Assembly (NCBI RefSeq): GCF_016889425.1
Contig: NZ_CP069513.1
Span: 1,984,001-2,048,000 of the forward strand
DNA from: Corynebacterium amycolatum
GTDB taxonomy: Bacteria > Actinomycetota > Actinomycetes > Mycobacteriales > Mycobacteriaceae
Direction of reading: 5' to 3'
Length of the DNA stretch: 64,000 nucleotides
Under the pieces are notes generated by a model. The model did not search any database, was not told the origin of the DNA, and saw nothing but the letters and a program-made list of their open reading frames with translations. Of this stretch, positions 54,240 through 63,606 are shown piece after piece. How positions within the stretch are numbered: the first letter of the stretch is position 1; every line of letters begins with the position of its first letter. Made by a program: the position numbers and the translations under genes.

Positions 54240-54857
54240 ATGAGAGCTGTGAATAATTCCAAGGTGTATGACCTCACTATTATCGCTGCTTTCGCAGCAC
54301 TGATCATCGTACTCGGCGGGATTGCCATTCCCGTTGGCGGTCTCGGCGTGCCAATCGTGCTACAGAACATGGGCATCGCACTGGCAGGGATGATTCTCGG
54401 ATTCAAACGCGGCGGCCTCGCCACTACCCTGTTCCTGGCTGTTGGGCTCGTGGGTGTCCCAAACATGGCGGGCTGGAAACCACTTCTCGCCGCACTCCCC
54501 GGCCCTACCGTGGGTTACATTGTCGGCTACTTAATTGCCGGTTTCGCAATCGGCGCGATTGCCCAGCAAGCACCGCGGGCGAAGGTTTCACGAATCAGCG
54601 TCTTCATCGGCGCGGGCCTCGTCGGAGTTCTACTGCAGTACTTCTTCGGATCTGTCGGCTTGGCATGGCGTATGGGACTTAGCTTCACCGACGCACTGAT
54701 TACCAACGTCCCGTTTATCCCGGGCGACGTTGCAAAGGTTGTCGTAGCCGCGCTTATTGCTACTGCCGTACTGCAGGCTTTCCCTGATTTGCTTCCCGAC
54801 GCTGCCAACCGTAAGCAAAGTCGTTTGGTTAAGGAAGCAGCCACCTCGGGCAATTAA
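54240..54857 (+). CDS. bioY: Biotin ECF transporter, substrate-binding component BioY
   Basis: The membrane S-component that captures biotin; 205 residues with about six helices. Family features are VYDLTIIAAFAALIIVLGGIAIPVG in parts, GVPIVLQNMGIALAGMILG and the GLVGVPNMAGWKPLLAALPGPTVGYIVGY loop (in part) around the biotin site. ATG at 54240 follows AGGGG by 7 nt; reading can be extended upstream but without family support. It is the first gene of bioYMN. Confidence 0.93.
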   Translation: MRAVNNSKVYDLTIIAAFAALIIVLGGIAIPVGGLGVPIVLQNMGIALAGMILGFKRGGLATTLFLAVGLVGVPNMAGWKPLLAALPGPTVGYIVGYLIAGFAIGAIAQQAPRAKVSRISVFIGAGLVGVLLQYFFGSVGLAWRMGLSFTDALITNVPFIPGDVAKVVVAALIATAVLQAFPDLLPDAANRKQSRLVKEAATSGN

Positions 54858-54890
54858 CCCACAGACTTAGAAAGGTCCTCGAGTCGCACT

Positions 54891-55592
54891 ATGCCCACCA
54901 TCGCTTTTGACCGCGCTTCCGCAACCTATTCGGGACGCCAGATATTGAGGCCAACCACGCTAACTCTCACAGAGAACCGTATCGGCATTATCGGCGAAAA
55001 CGGTGGCGGTAAGTCCACGCTGGTGCGACTTATTAACGGCCTGGGCCCGGTCACTGGCGGCACGGTTACGTATGAGGGCATGAATGTCGCAAAGCAGGCA
55101 AAGGCAATTCGCAAGAAGGTCGGCTTCATCTTTTCTGATGCGGATAACCAAATTGTGATGCCGACAGTCGCAGAGGACATTGCCTTTTCACTACGCAAGC
55201 GAAAGCTAACAAAGGATGAGCGCAACCAGCTGGTGCAGGAAGCCCTCGAGCGATTTGGGCTCGCCGATCATGCTGACGCCTCGCCGCACGTGCTCTCGGG
55301 TGGACAAAAACAGCTTCTGGCGCTGGCGGCAGTGTTAATTCTTAATCCCACGACCATTATTGCCGATGAGCCCACTACGCTCCTCGACTTGCGTAATCGT
55401 CTCCACATTCGGAAAATTTTCGCCCAGCTTGAGCAGCAAATTATCGTGGTCACTCATGATCTGGATTTTCTTATGGACTTCGACCGGGTTATCCGTGTAA
55501 GCGCAGGAGAAATCGTCGACGACGGTGCGCCCAAGGAAGTTATTGACCGATACGTCAGCGATATGACTCGTGCAGAAGAAGGCCGCTCATGA
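54891..55592 (+). CDS. bioM: Biotin ECF transporter ATPase BioM
   Basis: ABC-type ATPase that powers biotin uptake; 233 residues. Walker A is GENGGGKST (35-43), the ABC signature is LSGGQKQ, Walker B is TIIADEP, and the switch His is in VVTHDLDF. It starts 33 bp after bioY and overlaps bioN by ATGA. Confidence 0.94.
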   Translation: MPTIAFDRASATYSGRQILRPTTLTLTENRIGIIGENGGGKSTLVRLINGLGPVTGGTVTYEGMNVAKQAKAIRKKVGFIFSDADNQIVMPTVAEDIAFSLRKRKLTKDERNQLVQEALERFGLADHADASPHVLSGGQKQLLALAAVLILNPTTIIADEPTTLLDLRNRLHIRKIFAQLEQQIIVVTHDLDFLMDFDRVIRVSAGEIVDDGAPKEVIDRYVSDMTRAEEGRS

Positions 55593-56209
55593 TTCATCCA
55601 GCCGATGTCCCGTTAGGGCTTTACCTCAACCATAAGTCGCCTGCGCACAGGCTCCCGACGGCCCCCAAGCTCATCATTGTCATCGCATTTTTATTGCTCA
55701 CCGGGATCCTCGTGGATACCTGGTTAGGCGGGGCGATTGCCCTGGCAATTGTCACCCTCGCTTATGCGGTGGCCAAGGTGCCACCCATGGTTGCTTTCCG
55801 ACAGCTCCGTGGAGCCGTAATCATTTTGGCGCTGCTTTCGCTTCTCCTATGGTGGCGCGCCGGGGGTGAGCAAGCGCTGACGACCTTCCTCGCGCTTCTC
55901 GCCGCAATCGCAGCGGCAATATTGCTAACGCTGACGACCCGCGTCAGCGACATCATGGATACTTTGACCACTGCGATGCAACCGTTCGCTCGTTTCGGCC
56001 TACCAGTCGACACCATCGCGCTCGCACTATCGCTGACGCTGCGTATGATTCCGCTTCAAGTTATGGCCGCTGCCGAGGTACTGGAGGCTCGAAAAGCCCG
56101 AGGGGCTGCCGGCTCAATCATCGCCTTCGGCGTACCTGTGGTCATCCGAACCATTAACCGCTCGAAGGCAATGGGTGATTCGCTAATCGCACGTGGCGAA
56201 GGTGAGTAG
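55589..56209 (+). CDS. bioN: Biotin ECF transporter T-component BioN
   Basis: Membrane coupling protein of the ECF complex; 206 residues with four or five helices. Two Ala-Arg-Gly type coupling motifs are present: EARKARGAAGS and, at the very end, LIARGEGE. It overlaps bioM by ATGA, and its stop is 5 bp from the convergent pspA stop, with no terminator between. Confidence 0.93.
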   Translation: MIHPADVPLGLYLNHKSPAHRLPTAPKLIIVIAFLLLTGILVDTWLGGAIALAIVTLAYAVAKVPPMVAFRQLRGAVIILALLSLLLWWRAGGEQALTTFLALLAAIAAAILLTLTTRVSDIMDTLTTAMQPFARFGLPVDTIALALSLTLRMIPLQVMAAAEVLEARKARGAAGSIIAFGVPVVIRTINRSKAMGDSLIARGEGE

Positions 56210-56214
56210 CAGAA

Positions 56215-57042
56215 TTAATTGCCCTCACGCAGCTGGCGCATGCGCTCAGCAACAGCAGGGTCAACGTTGGAGGCAGCATTTCCCTCGATGGACTTCTGAG
56301 CCTCGCCACCAGAGAGCTCGTTGCCGCCGTTCATTTCTGCGCGAATCTGCTCCAGGCGAGAGTGCCCAGCAAGCTGAACGCCTGCGGCCTCTACCTCAGC
56401 CATACGCCCCTGAACCGAGTTCTGAGCCAGCTCAGCCTGGCCAAGAGCGTTAGCGTAACGACGCTCAATCTTGTCACGAACCTGATCCAGGTTAGGTGTA
56501 GCCCCCGAAGAAATCTGATTCATCGACTGCAAGGACTCAGAGACCTTCTCCTGCATCTTTGCTTGCTCCAGCTGGCTGAGGAGCTTTGCGCGCTCCGCGA
56601 CCTTCTGCTGCAACTGCATGGAATTACGCTCGACGGCCTTCTTAGCCTGAGTTGCCTGCTGCAGCGACTGATCGTGCAGAGCCTTCAAATCTTCTACCGA
56701 CTGCTCAGCAGTAACCAACTGAGCTGCGAAAGCCTCAGCTGCGTTCTCATACTCCGTAGCCTTGGCGGTATCCCCCTCAGCACGAGCCTTGTCAGCGAGC
56801 TGCAATGCCTGACGAGTGTTCCCCTGCAGCTTTTCAATTTCAGCGAGCTGGCGGTTAAGGCGCATTTCCAGCTGGCGCTGATTACCAATCACCGCCGCTG
56901 CCTGCTGCGATAGTTCCTGGTGCTGCCGCTGGGCATCCTCGATAGCCTGCTGAATCTGCACCTTCGGATCAGCGTTTTCCTCAATCTTGGAATCAAAAGC
57001 GGCCATCAAGTAATTCCACAGCTTTACAAATGGATTAGCCAT
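56215..57042 (-). CDS. pspA: Phage-shock protein A family (PspA/IM30)
   Basis: A coiled-coil protein, 275 residues, that binds the inner face of the membrane under envelope stress. The N-terminal amphipathic helix is followed by [19 protein letters not shown] and a long heptad-rich stretch to about residue 215. The last 40 residues are Gly/Ala/Asn-rich. It is preceded by clgR on the same strand after 141 bp; in mycobacteria ClgR activates the pspA homologue next door. Probably the same here. Confidence 0.92.
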   Translation of the reverse strand: MANPFVKLWNYLMAAFDSKIEENADPKVQIQQAIEDAQRQHQELSQQAAAVIGNQRQLEMRLNRQLAEIEKLQGNTRQALQLADKARAEGDTAKATEYENAAEAFAAQLVTAEQSVEDLKALHDQSLQQATQAKKAVERNSMQLQQKVAERAKLLSQLEQAKMQEKVSESLQSMNQISSGATPNLDQVRDKIERRYANALGQAELAQNSVQGRMAEVEAAGVQLAGHSRLEQIRAEMNGGNELSGGEAQKSIEGNAASNVDPAVAERMRQLREGN

Positions 57043-57183
57043 AGCGTCCCATACACCTTTCTTATTGCAACTACCTCAAAGCAGGTCTGTGCTTATCGCG
57101 CACCCAATCTTAACTAAAGCCAAGCATCTTCGGGTGCTAAGTGCCGGAGCAGTGGAGTGAAATTCCACCGCCGCAACCAATTT

Positions 57184-57618
57184 CTACATCGCTGCCAATT
57201 CCGGGCTCGCCGAATGCAGAGCCATCGCTGTGGCCGCCTCCATCATCAAATCTGACACCGTCACACCAAGCGCCGCACATACGGACGCCAGCAGCTCAGA
57301 TGAGACTTCTTTCCGTCCACGCTCAAGCTCGGACAAATAACCAGGGCTAATAGCCGCATGTTCAGAAAGCTCACGCAGCGTCTGTCCACTGCGCGAACGA
57401 ATATCACGCAGCGTTTCCCCCAGTGCCTCTCGCAGGAGTGGCTCACGAGATTCTCCCCGTTCCGCCAAATCCTGTGCCGTTAACTTTGCAACCGATTCAG
57501 GCTGCTCCGCTACAGCCACCCGTGCCGACGGCGCTGTGGCATCCATGGAAGCCTGCAAAGCAGCAGCGCTATCTACCTCTGGGTAGCAAATGGTCATAAG
57601 TGCAGTATTGTTGGTCAT
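57184..57618 (-). CDS. clgR: XRE-family stress regulator ClgR
   Basis: Activator of clp protease and other stress genes. 144 residues from ATG at 57618 (or 57597). The helix-turn-helix is LRELSEHAAISPGYLSELERGRKEVSSELLASVC (in parts), followed by LGVTVSDLM; this is the hallmark of ClgR. A short acidic N-terminus precedes the family core. The C-terminal SPELAAM ends in small residues as in ClgR proteins degraded by Clp. A small inverted repeat (CTCTAA-N4-TTAGAG, 57625-57640) lies right before the start. Confidence 0.93.
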   Translation of the reverse strand: MTNNTALMTICYPEVDSAAALQASMDATAPSARVAVAEQPESVAKLTAQDLAERGESREPLLREALGETLRDIRSRSGQTLRELSEHAAISPGYLSELERGRKEVSSELLASVCAALGVTVSDLMMEAATAMALHSASPELAAM

Positions 57619-57669
57619 CACTTTCTCTAACGCTTTAGAGGGCCGACCTGTTCCCAATTTTCAAAAATT

Positions 57670-58227
57670 CTACTCACCCTCGAGATTCTGCAACAACAGT
57701 TCTAACGCCAATACCACTGCTTGACGACGAATCTCCGCGCGCGACCCCTCTTTATTCACCGGCAACCTAACAGCAGTTACCCCATCAAGGTACGAAACTC
57801 CCGGCGGTTTCAGACCACACCAGACTTCACCTACTGGGTGCCCATCCTGCATCGCTGGACCAGCAACGCCAGTTAGCGAAATCCCCCAGTCCGCCACTGC
57901 TTTATTTGCCACTCCAAGTGCCATATACCGGGCCGTCAACTCGGACACGGGGCCATATGCGGCCAAAGCATCCTTTGGCACGTCGGCAAGCAATGCCTTC
58001 GTGTCAGTGGCGTAAGTGACCACGCCACCGCGGAGAACGGCGGAGGCTCCCGGTACGGAGGCAACTGTAGCGCAGAGAAGACCTGCGGTAAGTGATTCTG
58101 CGGCTGCAAAAGTCTCGCCACGAGCCGTAAGCGTTTGGACGAGTTGAAGCGAAACGCCATCGACACCGTCAGCGTTTTCGTCGCTCTGGGCGAGGCGTTC
58201 GACTGTGTTCACAGCTTTACCCTCCAC
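57670..58227 (-). CDS. pncC: CinA C-terminal family protein (nicotinamide-nucleotide amidase)
   Basis: 185 residues, the single-domain CinA/PncC form that hydrolyses NMN to nicotinate mononucleotide. Signature segments are AAAESLTAGLLCATVASVPGASAVLRGGVVTYATD (in parts: ESLTAGLL, VPGASAVLRGGVVTYA) and SLTGVAGPAMQDGHPVGEVWCGL (in part: LTGVAGP, PVGEVW). It follows pgsA by 9 bp and precedes clgR. Start at 58227 or at the GTG five codons on. Confidence 0.9.
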   Translation of the reverse strand: MEGKAVNTVERLAQSDENADGVDGVSLQLVQTLTARGETFAAAESLTAGLLCATVASVPGASAVLRGGVVTYATDTKALLADVPKDALAAYGPVSELTARYMALGVANKAVADWGISLTGVAGPAMQDGHPVGEVWCGLKPPGVSYLDGVTAVRLPVNKEGSRAEIRRQAVVLALELLLQNLEGE

Positions 58228-58236
58228 TTAATTTCT

Positions 58237-58803
58237 CTACGAGACCTTTCGCGCATCCACAATGTACTGGATACCAGTACCGACGGTGACGACAATGGCG
58301 GCAACCATCACAATCCAGGACGGCCAGAACAACCAGTCCACTGGCATCAGGAAGAGCCCCACTGCTACAGACTGCAGGACCGTCTTTATCTTGCCGCCCC
58401 GAGAAGCCGGAACAACACGCCCCTGACGCAGGGCGAACATACGCCAGATGGTGATGCCACCTTCGCGAATCACGATGATGACAGTCACCCACCACGGCAG
58501 AATGTCGATGATGTTCATACCAATCAGCGCAGCCAGCATTAGAGCCTTATCGGCAATCGGATCGGCAATCTTGCCAAAGTCGGTAATGAGGTTACGGCTA
58601 CGTGCGAGGTGCCCGTCCAACTTGTCAGTCGCCATCAGAAGCGCGAATACGACAAACGACCACCAGCGCCAATTGGTGGCTTCGCCGCCCTCCTGAAGAA
58701 GTACCCACAGGAACACCGGTACTCCGAGGATGCGAAGCACGGTCAGGAAATTGGGCAAGTTCCAGTTGGAAACACGGCTTGTATCAGCACTTGGAGCAGT
58801 CAC
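58237..58803 (-). CDS. pgsA: CDP-diacylglycerol-glycerol-3-phosphate phosphatidyltransferase
   Basis: Membrane enzyme of phosphatidylglycerol synthesis; 188 residues with about four helices. The CDP-alcohol motif DxxDGxxAR...G...D...D is exact: Asp60, Asp63-Gly64, Ala67-Arg68, Gly77, Asp81, Asp85. It starts with GTG, 31 bp after the terC stop, and leads into cinA, as in C. glutamicum where this copy is called pgsA2. Confidence 0.93.
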   Translation of the reverse strand: MTAPSADTSRVSNWNLPNFLTVLRILGVPVFLWVLLQEGGEATNWRWWSFVVFALLMATDKLDGHLARSRNLITDFGKIADPIADKALMLAALIGMNIIDILPWWVTVIIVIREGGITIWRMFALRQGRVVPASRGGKIKTVLQSVAVGLFLMPVDWLFWPSWIVMVAAIVVTVGTGIQYIVDARKVS

Positions 58804-58834
58804 AGTTGTTACCTTATCTCACAATCGTGTTCGA

Positions 58835-59968
58835 TTAACGCCCAGGCTCGTTCTTACCGGTGTGTGAACCGTTAGTTTCGCTTCCGGCCGACGTTGACCC
58901 CTCACTGACAGAAGTAGAGGAGGCGTGAGAGCCGAGGCCATCGCGGCTTCCATCATCATCGTGGTGAACACGCGGAAGGGCAATCGCACCCATGTTTTCA
59001 TCACGCTTGCTCTTGAGCCACGATGCCAGGACAGTCACCACCAGAACGATGACGATGACCGCCAGCGACGCCCAGGTCGATACTTCAGGCACCGACACGT
59101 TCTCACCGCTGTTGATAAACGGCAGGTTGTTTTCATGCAGTGCGTGCAACAGCAACTTCACACCAATAAAGGCCAGGATGACACCCAGGCCATAAGCCAG
59201 GTACACCAAGCGATCCAGCAGACCGTCGAGCAGGAAGTACATCTGTCGCAAACCCATGAGAGCAAGGGCATTTGCAGTAAAGACGATGTATGCCTCATCC
59301 GTCAGACCGTAGATAGCCGGGATAGAGTCAAACGCAAACATCACATCGATAAAACCGATGGACACCAGCGCGATGGCAAGTGGAGTCAAGTAACGCTTGC
59401 CGTTTTCCTTAACGGTCAACTTGTCCTTGTTGTAATGGTCCGAAATTGGGACGATTCGACGCAGCCATTGAATCAGCTTCATATCCGACGGATCGGGTTC
59501 CGGCTTATCGACGGCTTCGTCGTACACCGTCTTGATAGCCGTGTAAATCAGGAAGATTGCAAACAGGTAGAAAACGTCAGACCACTTGGCAATAACTGCC
59601 GCACCAGCCCAAATGAACAGGCCTCGGAATACCAGCGCCATCGCAATACCAAACAGCAAAACCTTTTGTTGGTACTGGCGCGGAATCTTGAATGCGCCGA
59701 TGATGAGTGCAAAGACAAATAGGTTGTCTACGCTGAGCGCCTTTTCGGTGATATAGCCCGATAGAAACTCAATGCCTCGGTGGTGATCCCATAACAACCA
59801 CACCATTCCGCCGAAAATTAATGCCAAGACTACGTAGAAAGCGGTCCAGATGCCGGCTTCCTTCATAGTTGGGTTATGCGGCGTGCGAACGTGTGCATAG
59901 AAGTCAAAGGCGATAAAACCCATGACGACCACAATGGTGATAATCCATACCAATGCGGGGACATGCAT
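58835..59968 (-). CDS. terC: TerC family integral membrane protein
   Basis: 377 residues with about nine helices. TerC signatures are DNLFVFALIIGAFKIP, the FAFDSIPAIYGLT region with acidic residues inside helices, and a late LVYLAYGLGVILAFIGVKLLLHA (in part). The family exports Mn2+ or loads metal on secreted proteins. The C-terminal ~40 residues are low-complexity Ser/Gly/Asp. ATG at 59968 is set by the family start MHVPALVWIITIV; its only Shine-Dalgarno, GGAGGT, lies inside the terminator stem of the upstream riboswitch. Confidence 0.93.
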   Translation of the reverse strand: MHVPALVWIITIVVVMGFIAFDFYAHVRTPHNPTMKEAGIWTAFYVVLALIFGGMVWLLWDHHRGIEFLSGYITEKALSVDNLFVFALIIGAFKIPRQYQQKVLLFGIAMALVFRGLFIWAGAAVIAKWSDVFYLFAIFLIYTAIKTVYDEAVDKPEPDPSDMKLIQWLRRIVPISDHYNKDKLTVKENGKRYLTPLAIALVSIGFIDVMFAFDSIPAIYGLTDEAYIVFTANALALMGLRQMYFLLDGLLDRLVYLAYGLGVILAFIGVKLLLHALHENNLPFINSGENVSVPEVSTWASLAVIVIVLVVTVLASWLKSKRDENMGAIALPRVHHDDDGSRDGLGSHASSTSVSEGSTSAGSETNGSHTGKNEPGR

Positions 59969-59971
59969 ATT

Positions 59972-60153
59972 AAAAAAAGACCTCCGGTCGTGCGAACATG
60001 AACCGGAGGTCTCTCCTGCTTCTGCCATAGTGGCAAAAGTGACGGTACCGGGATTCGATGTGCACAAGACGAGTCTGTGCGTCCAATCCGTGCTGACGAT
60101 AACCGTCACGGGCTAGCGGAAAACATCCGCTTTTACCGGGGATACTCCCCTCC
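59972..60153 (-). promoter_or_regulatory. yybP-ykoY manganese riboswitch with terminator, before terC
   Basis: Read on the minus strand, GGAGG-GGAGTA (60153-60143) begins the element and AGA-CCTCC (about 60012-60005) ends the aptamer; GGAGG/CCTCC form P1, and GGAGTA and AGA are the conserved loop pieces, the same layout as in known yybP-ykoY RNAs. The CCTCCGG also pairs with CCGGAGG at 59979-59987 to give an 11-12 bp terminator followed by seven T. Metal binding should favour P1 and so allow terC transcription; the SD lies in the terminator arm. Confidence 0.85.
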
Positions 60154-60163
60154 ACGTGTGCCG

Positions 60164-60192
60164 ACTATACACGCAATCAGAAACGGCGGTAA
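60164..60192 (-). promoter_or_regulatory. Promoter of the riboswitch-terC transcript
   Basis: TATAGT (minus strand, 60169-60164) with a weak TTACCG 17 bp upstream. It would start transcription a few bases before the riboswitch P1 stem. Confidence 0.55.
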
Positions 60193-60204
60193 GGCTGGGT
60201 CGTC

Positions 60205-63200
60205 CTACGCCATAGATTGATTCGGATCCGCGTCGACTACGTTTACTTCTTCCTTAGGAGCATCCTCCGGGTTTGCGCCCTTGATCATCCACTTAATGGT
60301 TTCGAGCTCCTCTGGCTTGACCAGCACCTCACGTGCCTTAGATCCCTCTGACGGTCCAACCACTCCGCGAGTTTCCATCAGATCCATCAGTCGACCGGCC
60401 TTGGCGAAACCGACTCGCATCTTGCGCTGCAACATCGAGGTCGACCCGTGCTGTGCGGTGACCACCAGCTCGACTGCCTGAAGCAAATCTTCCAGGTCAT
60501 CTCCGATATCAGGGTCAATGTTGCGCTCAGCCTCAGCGCTCTTATCCTCCGTGACTCCCTCGGTGTAATCCGGCTCGGCCTGCGCCTTAGCTGCATCGAC
60601 TACTGCCTGAATCTCTTCGTCTGTGACGAAGGCGCCCTGAAGACGTCGCGGCTTGCCTGCACCCTGTGGGATGAACAGGCCATCGCCCATACCAATGAGC
60701 TTTTCAGCACCGCCCTGGTCAAGAATGACGCGGGAGTCCGTGAGCGACGAGGTAGCGAATGCCAGTCTCGATGGCACGTTCGTCTTAATCAAGCCGGTGA
60801 CCACATCCACAGACGGACGCTGCGTAGCCAGCACCAAGTGGATACCGGCGGCACGGGCCTTTTGCGTGATGCGCACAATCGCATCTTCGATATCGCGGGG
60901 TGCGGTCATCATCAGGTCTGCCAACTCGTCAACGACACAGACAATGTACGGGTACGGACGGTACTCGCGCTCCGAGCCAAGTGGGGTCGTAATCTCACCG
61001 GACTTGACCTTACGGTTGAAGTCCTTGATGTGACGGACGCGGGCGGCCTTCATGTCCATGTAGCGCTGTTCCATCTCTTCAACCAGCCACTGCAGAGCCG
61101 CCGCGGCCTTCTTCGGCTGAGTAATGATTGGCGTAATGAGGTGAGGAATCCCCTCATATGGAGTCAGCTCGACCATCTTCGGGTCCACCAGAATCAGGCG
61201 GACATCCTCCGGGGTCGCACGAGTCAGCAGTGACACCAACATCGAGTTTACGAATGCGGACTTACCCGAACCGGTCGAACCGGCAACGAGAAGGTGCGGC
61301 ATTTTCTGGATGGAGTGCGAGATAAACTCGCCCTCAATATCCTTACCGAGACCAATCAGCATCGGGTCATCGTTCGCAACGGTCTTGGGCGCGTTGAGTA
61401 CGTCGGCAAGCCGAACCATCTCACGGTCGTTGTTCGGCACCTCGATACCAACGGCCGACTTCCCCGGAATCGGAGTCAGTAAGCGGACATTGTCGGTCGC
61501 TACCGCGTAGGCAATGTTGGACTGCAGGTTCGTGATCTTCGAGACCTTCACGCCCGGGCCAAGCTCGACCTCGTAGCGAGTCACCGTCGGACCGCGAGAG
61601 AAACCAGTCACCGCAGCATCGACCTTGAATTCTGCGAATACTTCAGTAATCGCCTCGATCATGCGGTCGTTCGTCGCCGTACGTGTCTTGGGACGCTCAC
61701 CTGGAATCAACAAGTTAGTCGATGGCAGGTGATAGTCAGATTCCGGCGTGCGTGCCGACGAACCGGAAGTACCCTCGGCATCCTTTTCCAATTCAGACTT
61801 CGGAGTTGTGGCCGGAATCTTAGAGGCATCGATACCAGAACGAGCAGCAATGGCATCCATTGTGCGGCGGGTAGCCTCAGACACTGCATCCCGCGAATCA
61901 TCGACAGACGACTCGCCCTGCGGCGCGCTCGCCGGCTCTACGACCTCAGGTTGAACAGCGGGCTGTTTCGGAGCTCGGGAATCGGAAACACAATTCCGTT
62001 CGCTGTTACTAGCTGCAGCAGCCTCCTGCGTCGGGTACTCGGAGTACTCGTCATAATCCTCGTCGACAGCGTGGTAGTTCGTGCCCCCGACAGCTGGAAT
62101 AGTCGATTCTGTCTCAGCGGTGTCGCGATGTACTGCATCCGACTGAGTTTCCTCCACGTACTCAGCTGCCGGAAACGCCGGCTCCACTGGGGAAACTCGA
62201 TTGGAGTGCGGTGCCCCATTCCGGACATCGAACACTGTGGTCTTTGCCGAGTCGTAGTCGACATCCTCAACCTGACGGGCACGTCGCGGAGCCTGTCGGT
62301 TCCTCTGCGGCTCTTCGTTCAAAAGATCGTAGAGGTTACCGTCAGTATCCGGTTCGTCGTAAGGCGCGGGTTCGGGTGCGGACATACGGCTATCCGCGCC
62401 ACGACGAGGCGCTCGGTAAGCAGAGCGATCGGTCGAACGAGACGAGGAATGTTGCGTGCGGCTGCTGTGGCTTGGGCGACGCTCAATTAGCTGCGTCGGC
62501 TGGTCAAAGTCCTCATCGGCATATGCGGTATCGGAATCCCAGCTCGCACGACGTTCCAGCATGTCATCGACATTGCCGTAAGGATCGTCCGATTCCGCCT
62601 CGTCGCCGGCACGACGCGAAGACCATTCGGAAAAATTGAAGTATTCCTTAGTGGCATCGATAAGCTGGCGCACCGTCGCGCCAGAGAGCACCAGAGCGCC
62701 GTAAAAAACGATACCCAGCAACAAAACCACGGCGACCCACGAGGTAAACCCGGCTGCTAGCGGCGAACCGATATAGCCACCAATTGCGCCACCGGCTGCA
62801 CGTCGCCCCTGCCAGTCCGCAGGACGACCCGAGCCGATATGCACAATTGCGAGCAGCCCCACCACGATCAGCGAAGCTCCAGTGATGGTAGGTGTCAGAC
62901 GTTCACGGCGTGGCATAGCATCCAGCATCATTAATACGGAAACAACACCGAGCAGCACCGGAAGTACAAAAGCGCCGATACCAATGAGCGTGCGCACTGC
63001 CGTTTCAATGAACTCCCCCACTGGCCCTGCCAGGTGGAACCATGTCGAGCCAGCGAGCACAATCGCCAACGCCAGCACGAGTAGTGCGAGGCCATCCTTC
63101 GATCCCGGATCGCCACCCTCATCGAAGTCTGCGTCGAACTCGTCAGCTGGCACGGAGGCCTGTGCCGGCGGTTCAATTACATCGTCATAGCCGCTAGCAG

Positions 63201-63507
63201 CTTTACGACGCTTCCTACGGGGCTTCGTCGAAAAATCGGCGTCACTTTCGCGCCGCGACATATTCTCCTCTTCATCTCGCTTATTTTTGCGACCGCCTAC
63301 CCGACGGGCAAGACCGGCCACGCCGCGGGCAGTTTCAGTCCAGGCGCTGGCCAAGCTATTGCCCACGAACGACATGGCGCTAGGAGTGCGCTCGAATTCC
63401 TCCGTGGCACTGTGCACGGGGTATCGCCGCGTGGCATCTGTCTCCGCAGAGCGGGAAGATCCACGACGATTGTCAGTTCTGGTTCGGCTGGTCGCAGACA
63501 TGACCAT
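60205..63507 (-). CDS. ftsK: DNA translocase FtsK/SpoIIIE
   Basis: Septal DNA pump for chromosome segregation; 1100 residues. About 135 basic and low-complexity residues come first, then four membrane helices (about 138-280). A long disordered linker (about 290-680), rich in Glu, Ser, Arg and Pro, leads to the motor. Walker A is AGSTGSGKS near residue 740. The C-terminal gamma winged helix ([26 protein letters not shown] in part) reads KOPS-type sites. Start at 63507 or two codons later. It leads the terC-pgsA-cinA-clgR-pspA series on this strand, but terC has its own promoter. Confidence 0.95.
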   Translation of the reverse strand: MVMSATSRTRTDNRRGSSRSAETDATRRYPVHSATEEFERTPSAMSFVGNSLASAWTETARGVAGLARRVGGRKNKRDEEENMSRRESDADFSTKPRRKRRKAASGYDDVIEPPAQASVPADEFDADFDEGGDPGSKDGLALLVLALAIVLAGSTWFHLAGPVGEFIETAVRTLIGIGAFVLPVLLGVVSVLMMLDAMPRRERLTPTITGASLIVVGLLAIVHIGSGRPADWQGRRAAGGAIGGYIGSPLAAGFTSWVAVVLLLGIVFYGALVLSGATVRQLIDATKEYFNFSEWSSRRAGDEAESDDPYGNVDDMLERRASWDSDTAYADEDFDQPTQLIERRPSHSSRTQHSSSRSTDRSAYRAPRRGADSRMSAPEPAPYDEPDTDGNLYDLLNEEPQRNRQAPRRARQVEDVDYDSAKTTVFDVRNGAPHSNRVSPVEPAFPAAEYVEETQSDAVHRDTAETESTIPAVGGTNYHAVDEDYDEYSEYPTQEAAAASNSERNCVSDSRAPKQPAVQPEVVEPASAPQGESSVDDSRDAVSEATRRTMDAIAARSGIDASKIPATTPKSELEKDAEGTSGSSARTPESDYHLPSTNLLIPGERPKTRTATNDRMIEAITEVFAEFKVDAAVTGFSRGPTVTRYEVELGPGVKVSKITNLQSNIAYAVATDNVRLLTPIPGKSAVGIEVPNNDREMVRLADVLNAPKTVANDDPMLIGLGKDIEGEFISHSIQKMPHLLVAGSTGSGKSAFVNSMLVSLLTRATPEDVRLILVDPKMVELTPYEGIPHLITPIITQPKKAAAALQWLVEEMEQRYMDMKAARVRHIKDFNRKVKSGEITTPLGSEREYRPYPYIVCVVDELADLMMTAPRDIEDAIVRITQKARAAGIHLVLATQRPSVDVVTGLIKTNVPSRLAFATSSLTDSRVILDQGGAEKLIGMGDGLFIPQGAGKPRRLQGAFVTDEEIQAVVDAAKAQAEPDYTEGVTEDKSAEAERNIDPDIGDDLEDLLQAVELVVTAQHGSTSMLQRKMRVGFAKAGRLMDLMETRGVVGPSEGSKAREVLVKPEELETIKWMIKGANPEDAPKEEVNVVDADPNQSMA

Positions 63508-63606
63508 TACCTTACAGCTAACACCGGATCGTTTTCACATTAGTCACACGCATGTCATTGTTTAACAGGTGGGCTGCCACGACCGTCCAGAACTGAGAAC
63601 GCGATC

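Noticed and set aside
57625..57640. CTCTAA-N4-TTAGAG before clgR as a ClgR site
   Set aside because: It does not fit the ClgR consensus (CGC-N5-GCG) as I know it; six-bp arms are too short to claim more.
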